DNA of 9,857 nucleotides from an uncultured Rubrivivax sp. GTDB lineage: Bacteria; Pseudomonadota; Gammaproteobacteria; Burkholderiales; Burkholderiaceae_C. Position numbers and translations under genes: made by a program. The stretch spans positions 1 through 9,857 of the forward strand of contig CALBTN010000136.1 of the NCBI GenBank assembly GCA_937967345.1, in the 5' to 3' direction. Under the pieces are notes generated by a model. That model made no database searches. It saw only the letters and a list, made by a program, of their open reading frames with translations, and had not been told where the DNA came from. Positions 5,678 through 9,857 of the stretch are shown in pieces; position 1 is the first letter of the stretch; each line of letters begins with the position of its first letter.

Positions 5678-5874
5678 TGCGCGGCCCCCTTCTTCTTTTC
5701 GTTGAGGATCGTCTTCGCCCGTGCGATCTGACGACGCGTCTTGCGCAGTGCCGAGTGGTTGGTCAGAGCCTGGGTCGCCTTTTGCATGCGCAGGCCGAAG
5801 TGGGCGCGCAGCAGGTCGTCGACTTCCTTTTCGAGCGCGGCCACGTCCTTGGCGCGCAGTTCACTGGGTTTCAT
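5674..5874 (-). CDS. rpmC: 50S ribosomal protein L29
   Basis: L29 is a small helical protein near the exit of the polypeptide tunnel; with L23 it helps dock the signal recognition particle and trigger factor. The 66-residue product (63 in E. coli) is two long helices: MKPSELRAKDVAALEKEVDD, then LLRAHFGLRMQKATQALTNH, and after the turn the family signature RKTRRQIARAKTILNEK at about residues 44-60. It follows rplP by 21 bases and overlaps rpsQ by 4 bases (ATGA). Confidence 0.97.
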   Translation of the reverse strand: MKPSELRAKDVAALEKEVDDLLRAHFGLRMQKATQALTNHSALRKTRRQIARAKTILNEKKKGAAQ

Positions 5875-5895
5875 GCGTGTTCTCCGAAGCGGCGT

Positions 5896-6312
5896 CTACG
5901 AGCCGATCTGGCGCGTGACGAAAGTGCAGCGCAGCGGCAGTTTGGCCGAGGCCAGCAGGAACGCCTCGCGCGCCAAGGTCTCGGGCACGCCGTTGAGCTC
6001 GTAGAGCACCTTGCCGGGCTGGATTTCCGCGACGTAGTACTCCGGGTTGCCCTTGCCGTTGCCCATGCGCACTTCGGCAGGCTTCTGCGAGATCGGCTTG
6101 TCCGGAAAGATGCGGATGAAGATGCGCCCGCCGCGCTTGATGTGGCGGCTGATGGCGCGCCGGGCCGCCTCGATCTGGCGTGCGGTCAGGCGGCCGCGCT
6201 CGGTGGCCTTCAGGCCGAATTCGCCGAACGACACCTTGGCGCCGCGCGTGGCAACGCCGGTGTTGCGGCCTTTTTGTTCCTTGCGGAACTTGCGACGTGC
6301 AGGTTGCAGCAT
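5896..6312 (-). CDS. rplP: 50S ribosomal protein L16
   Basis: L16 is a large-subunit protein at the base of the central protuberance that helps position the A-site tRNA. The 138-residue product (136 in E. coli) starts MLQPARRKFRKEQKGRNTG and carries the signature GRLTARQIEAARRAISRHIK (residues 40-59) and PEYYVAEIQPGKVLYELNGV (about 90-109). Arg82 in the VRMGNGKG loop aligns with E. coli Arg81, which is hydroxylated by the oxygenase RoxA (YcfD). The ATG lies 3 bases after the rpsC stop. Its ribosome-binding site, AAGGGG, is inside the end of rpsC, so the two are almost certainly coupled. Confidence 0.97.
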   Translation of the reverse strand: MLQPARRKFRKEQKGRNTGVATRGAKVSFGEFGLKATERGRLTARQIEAARRAISRHIKRGGRIFIRIFPDKPISQKPAEVRMGNGKGNPEYYVAEIQPGKVLYELNGVPETLAREAFLLASAKLPLRCTFVTRQIGS

Positions 6313-6315
6313 CTG

Positions 6316-7164
6316 TTATTCCCCTTTGCTCTCGCCGGGCGTGGCCGGCCCCGCGACCTTGCGCACGCGCTTGACGCCCGGCGCCTTTGCCGCTTCGCTG
6401 CCAGCATCGGCCGCGGGACGCGGCCGGCCCCGTCCCGGCCCGCCCGGGGCCCCCGGGCCCCCAGGGCGCGGACCACGACGCGGGCGGCGCTCATCGTCGG
6501 CACCAGCCTCGAGCTTGGCACCCGGCGCTTCGCCATGGCCGAGCCGGTCCCCGCGATAGACCCACACCTTGACGCCGATGACCCCGTAGGTGGTCTTGGC
6601 TTCGGAGAAGCCATAGTCGATGTCGGCCTTGAGCGTATGCAGCGGCACGCGGCCTTCGCGATACCACTCGCAGCGCGCGATCTCGATGCCGTTCAGGCGG
6701 CCCGACGACATGATCTTGATGCCCTGCGCGCCCAGGCGCATCGCGTTTTGCATGGCCCGCTTCATCGCGCGGCGGAACATGATCCGCTTCTCGAGCTGCT
6801 GGGTGATCGAATCGGCGATCAGTTGCGCGTCGATCTCGGGCTTGCGCACCTCTTCGATGTTGACCGCCACCGGCACGCGCAGCCGGCGCGCGAGCTCGGC
6901 TTTGAGGTTCTCGATGTCCTCGCCCTTCTTGCCGATCACCACCCCTGGCCGGGCCGAGTAGATGGTGATGCGCGCGTTCTTCGCCGGACGCTCGATCAGG
7001 ATGCGCGACACGGCCGCACTCTTCAGCCGCGTCTTCAGATAGTCGCGCACATGCAGGTCTTCGGCCAGCATGTCGCTGAAGTTGCGTTTGGTGGCGAACC
7101 AGCGCGAACTCCAGGCGCGCGTGACAGGCAGCCGGAAGCCGGTCGGGTGGATCTTCTGTCCCAT
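6316..7164 (-). CDS. rpsC: 30S ribosomal protein S3 with long Arg/Gly/Pro-rich C-terminal tail
   Basis: S3 is a small-subunit head protein that lines the mRNA entry channel and contributes to the ribosome's mRNA helicase activity. The 282-residue product is about 50 longer than E. coli S3 (233). The core (residues 1-210) is canonical: MGQKIHPTGFRLPVTRAW at the start, a KH domain with GKKG at 78-81, Arg131, Arg132 and Lys135 in FRRAMKRAMQ (residues linked to helicase activity in E. coli), and WYREGRVPLHTLKADIDYG (167-185). From about 211 onward the protein becomes a low-complexity tail rich in Arg, Gly, Pro and Ala, ending VRKVAGPATPGESKGE; it is probably disordered and RNA-contacting (inference). 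The tail is in frame and has a normal stop. Its coding strand includes a dense run of G tracts, described separately. Confidence 0.97.
   Translation of the reverse strand: MGQKIHPTGFRLPVTRAWSSRWFATKRNFSDMLAEDLHVRDYLKTRLKSAAVSRILIERPAKNARITIYSARPGVVIGKKGEDIENLKAELARRLRVPVAVNIEEVRKPEIDAQLIADSITQQLEKRIMFRRAMKRAMQNAMRLGAQGIKIMSSGRLNGIEIARCEWYREGRVPLHTLKADIDYGFSEAKTTYGVIGVKVWVYRGDRLGHGEAPGAKLEAGADDERRPRRGPRPGGPGAPGGPGRGRPRPAADAGSEAAKAPGVKRVRKVAGPATPGESKGE
6428..6462 (-). other. G-quadruplex-forming motif in the rpsC mRNA strand
   Basis: On the coding (minus) strand six G runs of 5, 5, 3, 3, 3 and 4 bases are separated by loops of only 3, 4, 1, 2 and 2 bases, which satisfies the usual four-tract quadruplex pattern with runs to spare. 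It encodes the Gly/Pro-rich part of the S3 tail (about residues 235-246). The intervening C runs also allow very stable GC hairpins, so which structure forms is open. Confidence 0.6.
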
Positions 7165-7184
7165 GGTCTTTGTTTGCCCTTGCC

Positions 7185-7523
7185 TTAGTTGCCGACCGTC
7201 ACGTAGATGTGGCAGGTGGGCTTGCTGATGCGGTTGCCGCGACCCTTGGCCCTTGCCGACGAACGCGACAGCGTCGCGCCTTGCTCGACATAGATCGACT
7301 TGACCTTCAGTTCGTCGATATCGGCGCCGTCGTTGTGTTCGGCATTGGCGATTGCCGAGGCCAGCGCCTTGCGGATGATGCCGGCGGCCTTCTTCGGCGT
7401 GAAGTTCAGGATGTTCAGCGCCTGATCGACCTTCTTGCCGCGCACCATGTCGGCTACCAGCCGGCCCTTGTAGGCCGACAGGCGAACGCCGCGCACACTT
7501 GCTGTGGTTTCCATCGTCGCCAT
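7185..7523 (-). CDS. rplV: 50S ribosomal protein L22
   Basis: L22 is a large-subunit protein whose long beta hairpin reaches into the polypeptide exit tunnel and, with L4, forms its narrowest point; hairpin changes can give macrolide resistance. The 112-residue product has VRGKKVDQALNILNFTPKKA at about 27-46, the strongly conserved ASAIANAEHNDGADIDELKV at 55-74, and the hairpin around residues 80-100 with RAKGRGNRI. Two starts compete: 7523 (used here) and 7514, which gives METTASVRG and matches the E. coli METIAKHR start, 109 residues. Both lie at workable distances from the AGAGGTAGAGGG purine run, which overlaps the TAG stop of rpsS. The N-terminus is therefore uncertain by three residues. 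Confidence 0.96.
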   Translation of the reverse strand: MATMETTASVRGVRLSAYKGRLVADMVRGKKVDQALNILNFTPKKAAGIIRKALASAIANAEHNDGADIDELKVKSIYVEQGATLSRSSARAKGRGNRISKPTCHIYVTVGN

Positions 7524-7527
7524 CCCT

Positions 7528-7803
7528 CTACCTCTTGGCCTTCTTGTCGGCCGGATGGCCCTTGAAGGTGCGCGTCGGCGCGAACTCGCCCAGCTTGTGG
7601 CCGACCATCTGGTCGGTCACGTACAGCGGAACATGCTGCTTGCCGTTGTGCACCGCGATCGTCAGGCCGATGAACTCGGGCAGGATCGTCGATCGGCGCG
7701 ACCAGGTCTTCAGCGGCTTCTTGTCCTTTGTGGCCACCGCCTTCTCGGCCTTGGCCATCAAGTGGTGGTCCACGAACGGACCCTTCTTCAGTGAGCGTGC
7801 CAT
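7528..7803 (-). CDS. rpsS: 30S ribosomal protein S19
   Basis: S19 is a small-subunit head protein that forms a complex with S13 and contacts the A-site region and the B1a bridge. The 91-residue product (92 in E. coli) is canonical throughout: MARSLKKGPFVDHHLMAKAE, then KTWSRRSTILPEFIGLTIAV (residues 32-51), and the signature MVGHKLGEFAPTRTFKGHPA (66-85) followed by DKKAKR. It lies 12 bases after rplB and only 4 bases before the upstream start of rplV. It ends with TAG. Confidence 0.98.
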   Translation of the reverse strand: MARSLKKGPFVDHHLMAKAEKAVATKDKKPLKTWSRRSTILPEFIGLTIAVHNGKQHVPLYVTDQMVGHKLGEFAPTRTFKGHPADKKAKR

Positions 7804-7815
7804 GTGCCGAAGCCC

Positions 7816-8640
7816 TTACTTCTTGCGGCGCGAGACGATCATCGTCTGCGTCCGCTTGTTGCTGCGCGTGCGATAGCCCTTGGTCAGCGTGTTCCACGGC
7901 GACACCGGTGCCTGGCCCTCGCCGGTGCGGCCTTCGCCGCCGCCGTGCGGGTGGTCGACCGGGTTCATCGCGACACCACGCACCGTCGGACGGATGCCCT
8001 TCCAGCGGCGCGCGCCGGCCTTGCCGTACTGGCGCAGGTTGTGCTCTTCGTTGCCGACCTCGCCGATCGTGGCGCGGCAGTCGATGTGGATCTTGCGCAC
8101 TTCGCCCGAGCGCAGCCGCAGCTGCGCGTAGATGCCTTCGCGCGCCATCAGCGTGGCCGAGGTGCCTGCCGATCGCGCAATCTGCGCGCCCTTGCCGGGC
8201 AGCATCTCGATGCAGTGGATCGTCGAGCCCACCGGGATGTTGCGGATCGGCAGCGTGTTGCCGGCCTTGATCGGCGCTTCAGAGCCGCTGAGCACCGTGG
8301 TGCCGGCGTCGAGGCCGCGCGGCGCAATGATGTAGCGGCGCTCGCCATCGGCATAGCACAGCAGCGCGATGTGGGCGCTGCGGTTCGGGTCGTACTCGAT
8401 GCGCTCGACCTTGGCCGGAATGCCGTCCTTGTTGCGCACGAAGTCGATCACGCGATAGTGATGCTTGTGGCCGCCGCCGCGGTGGCGCACCGTGATGTGG
8501 CCGTTGTTGTTGCGGCCGGCGCGCTGGAACTGCGGCTCGAGCAGCGAGGCTTCGGGGCGTCCCTTGTGCAGGTGTTTGTGCACCACCTTGACCACCGCGC
8601 GGCGGCCTGGCGAGGTCGGTTTGATCTTGACGATGGCCAT
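7816..8640 (-). CDS. rplB: 50S ribosomal protein L2
   Basis: L2 is among the most conserved ribosomal proteins; it binds 23S rRNA, helps join the subunits and supports the peptidyl-transferase centre. The product has 274 residues (273 in E. coli). It begins MAIVKIKPTSPGRRAVVKVV, has an OB-fold region with GGGHKHHYRVIDFVRNKDGI (about 55-74), and an SH3-like domain with NIPVGSTIHCIEMLPGKGAQ. The C-terminal signature NPVDHPHGGGEGRTGEG places the functionally important histidine near residue 230. The open frame extends 16 codons upstream, but MAIVKIKP is the family start. Its ATG overlaps the rplW stop by one base (TAATG), so the genes are coupled. Confidence 0.98.
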   Translation of the reverse strand: MAIVKIKPTSPGRRAVVKVVHKHLHKGRPEASLLEPQFQRAGRNNNGHITVRHRGGGHKHHYRVIDFVRNKDGIPAKVERIEYDPNRSAHIALLCYADGERRYIIAPRGLDAGTTVLSGSEAPIKAGNTLPIRNIPVGSTIHCIEMLPGKGAQIARSAGTSATLMAREGIYAQLRLRSGEVRKIHIDCRATIGEVGNEEHNLRQYGKAGARRWKGIRPTVRGVAMNPVDHPHGGGEGRTGEGQAPVSPWNTLTKGYRTRSNKRTQTMIVSRRKK

Positions 8641-8966
8641 TACGCGGCCTCCCCGGAGAAGTTGAGCTCCTGACCCGGCTTCAGGCACACATAGGCCTTC
8701 TTCACGTGGTCGCGCCGGCCGATCGTGCGGCCCGAACGCTTGACCTTTCCCATCTGGTTCAGCGTCTGGACGGAGGCCACCTCGACCTTGAACATCAGCT
8801 CGACGGCGGCCTTGATCTCGGGCTTGGTCGCGCTGCGCAGCACCTTGAACAGCACTTGGTTGTGCTTCTCCGAGGCCAGCGTCGCCTTTTCGGAGATGAT
8901 GGGCGCTACCAGCACCTGCGCCAAGCGGCCCGCGTCAGGCTTCTTGCGTGACTTGCCCGCACTCAT
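8640..8966 (-). CDS. rplW: 50S ribosomal protein L23
   Basis: L23 sits at the tunnel exit and is the main docking point for trigger factor and the signal recognition particle. The product has 108 residues (100 in E. coli), with a few extra basic N-terminal residues (MSAGKSRKKPDAGRLAQVLV). Conserved features are the APIISEKATLASEKHNQVLF stretch (residues 21-40), then KPEIKAAVELMFKVEVASVQ (48-67), and the loop GKVKRSGRTIGRRDHVKKAY. The start overlaps the rplD stop by 4 bases (ATGA) and the stop overlaps the rplB start by 1 base. This tight packing fixes both ends. Confidence 0.97.
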   Translation of the reverse strand: MSAGKSRKKPDAGRLAQVLVAPIISEKATLASEKHNQVLFKVLRSATKPEIKAAVELMFKVEVASVQTLNQMGKVKRSGRTIGRRDHVKKAYVCLKPGQELNFSGEAA

Positions 8967-9583
8967 GCAAACATCTCCTTCAGCTGGTCGATCGCGCCCT
9001 TGGTGAGCAGCACCTTCTTGTAGAACACGAGGGACAGCGGATCCGCGTGGCGCGGCTCGACCACCAGCACGTTGGCCAGATTGCGCGATGCCAGCGCGAG
9101 GTTGTCGTCCACCCGGTCGGCGATGACCATCACCGACTCCAGCCCCATCGCCTTGAACTTCTGCGCCAGCAGCTTGGTCTTGGGCGCATCGACGCCGATG
9201 CTGTCAACCACCGCCAAGCGGCCATCGCGCGCCAGCTGCGACAGGATCGAAGCCATGCCGGCTCGATACATCTTCTTGTTGACCTTGTGGGTGAAGTTCT
9301 CGTCCGGCGAATTGGGAAAGGCCCGGCCACCCCCACGCCAGATCGGCGAGCTGGACATGCCCGCACGCGCACGGCCGGTGCCCTTTTGGCGCCATGGCTT
9401 CTTGGTGCTGTGCTTGACGGTCTCGCGGCTCTTCTGCGAGCGCGTGCCCTGGCGTGCGTTGGCCTGGTAGGCGACGACGATCTGGTGCACCAGCGCTTCG
9501 TTGTAGTCGCGCGCAAACACCGTGTCCGGCGCGTCGACCTTGGCCGTGGCCTGGCCCTGTTCGTTGAGGAGCTCGAGTTGCAT
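8963..9583 (-). CDS. rplD: 50S ribosomal protein L4
   Basis: L4 binds 23S rRNA and its long loop helps form the exit-tunnel constriction. In E. coli it is also the feedback repressor of the S10 operon, acting on the leader before rpsJ, which is outside this window. The 206-residue product (201 in E. coli) begins MQLELLNEQGQATAKVDAPD. The extended tunnel loop spans about residues 45-90, with the signature KKPWRQKGTGRARAGMSSSP (61-80) and IWRGGGRAFPNSPDENF. The C-terminal fold carries VMVIADRVDDNLALASRNL and ends QLKEMFA. Its ATG overlaps the rplC stop by one base (TGATG) and its stop overlaps the rplW start. Confidence 0.98.
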   Translation of the reverse strand: MQLELLNEQGQATAKVDAPDTVFARDYNEALVHQIVVAYQANARQGTRSQKSRETVKHSTKKPWRQKGTGRARAGMSSSPIWRGGGRAFPNSPDENFTHKVNKKMYRAGMASILSQLARDGRLAVVDSIGVDAPKTKLLAQKFKAMGLESVMVIADRVDDNLALASRNLANVLVVEPRHADPLSLVFYKKVLLTKGAIDQLKEMFA

Positions 9584-9857
9584 CAGTTGGCTCCCTTCGC
9601 GCTCGTGGCGGCACGCGACTTGATCGCCGGACGCACAACCACGTGGCCATTTTTCGCACCCGGCACCGCGCCGCGCACCAGCAGCAGCGAACGCGCTTCG
9701 TCGATGCGCACGACGTCCAGGTTCTGCGTGGTTACGGTGACGTCACCCTTGTGGCCCGACATCTTCTTGCCCGGGAACACGCGGCCCGGGTCTTGCGCCA
9801 TGGAGATCGAGCCCGGCACGTTGTGCGAACGGCTGTTGCCGTGCGACGCGCGCTGCG
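9583..9857 (-). CDS. rplC: 50S ribosomal protein L3, C-terminal part (5' end outside window)
   Basis: L3 is an early-assembly protein of the large subunit that reaches towards the peptidyl-transferase centre. Only about the last 91 codons are present; the reading frame is open to the right edge. The visible part starts within QRASHGNSRSHNVPGSIS, matching the E. coli ATHGNSLSHRVPGSIG block, and continues MAQDPGRVFPGKKMSGHKGD, then QNLDVVRIDEARSLLLVRGA and VPGAKNGHVVVRPA. The Gln in AQDPG aligns with E. coli Gln150, the residue methylated by PrmB. Compared with E. coli the C-terminus is about 10 residues longer and basic (IKSRAATSAKGAN). The TGA stop shares one base with the rplD start. Confidence 0.97.
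   Translation of the reverse strand, partial: QRASHGNSRSHNVPGSISMAQDPGRVFPGKKMSGHKGDVTVTTQNLDVVRIDEARSLLLVRGAVPGAKNGHVVVRPAIKSRAATSAKGAN

Noticed and set aside
5629..7188. A 519-codon open frame on the plus strand, opposite rpsQ, rpmC, rplP and rpsC; similar long plus-strand frames at 1098-2018 and 2394-3398
   Set aside because: The frames are antisense to recognised ribosomal-protein genes. At high GC the antisense frames stay open because stop codons are rare there. Their translations are rich in Arg, Ala, His and Leu with no recognisable domain.

Overview
This window is ordinary bacterial core genome: one long run of ribosomal-protein genes, all on the minus strand, so transcription runs from high to low coordinates. 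It holds the second half of the S10 operon and most of the spc operon, with protein export (secY) at the far end. In transcription order the genes are rplC (its 5' part lies outside the window), rplD, rplW, rplB, rpsS, rplV, rpsC, rplP, rpmC, rpsQ, a peroxiredoxin gene, rplN, rplX, rplE, rpsN, rpsH, rplF, rplR, rpsE, rpmD, rplO and secY (only the first 117 codons). No stretch over 300 bases lacks a gene. The two largest gaps flank the peroxiredoxin: 129 bases upstream and 188 bases downstream. Elsewhere neighbouring genes overlap by 1 to 4 bases or lie 3 to 36 bases apart.

The organism is probably a high-GC betaproteobacterium, most likely Burkholderiales. The reasons are the classical proteobacterial S10/spc order, the 101-residue zinc-free S14, protein sequences that follow the E. 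coli versions nearly end to end, and a long Arg/Gly/Pro tail on S3 of a kind I associate with betaproteobacteria. The lineage is inferred from general knowledge of these proteins, not from a database search.

The one departure from the textbook layout is at the S10/spc junction. A 171-residue Prx5-type peroxiredoxin with a PGAYTPTC active site sits between rpsQ and rplN. Immediately downstream of it, before rplN, is a clear sigma70 promoter (TTGACA, 18 bases, CATAAT) with a GC-rich discriminator. This is the expected position of the spc promoter. The predicted leader of about 119 bases contains an 8-bp hairpin near its 5' end and a second possible stem that would bury the rplN Shine-Dalgarno sequence. 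The peroxiredoxin has no convincing promoter of its own, so it is probably expressed as the last gene of the S10 transcript.

The gene products are ribosomal proteins of both subunits, made together so that ribosome assembly stays balanced, plus the SecY translocon channel. I found no mobile element, CRISPR array, tRNA, rRNA, pseudogene or frameshift. I do not believe the window contains a new multi-gene system. The items worth a second look are the peroxiredoxin position, the promoter and leader of rplN, and the S3 tail with its G-quadruplex-forming coding strand.
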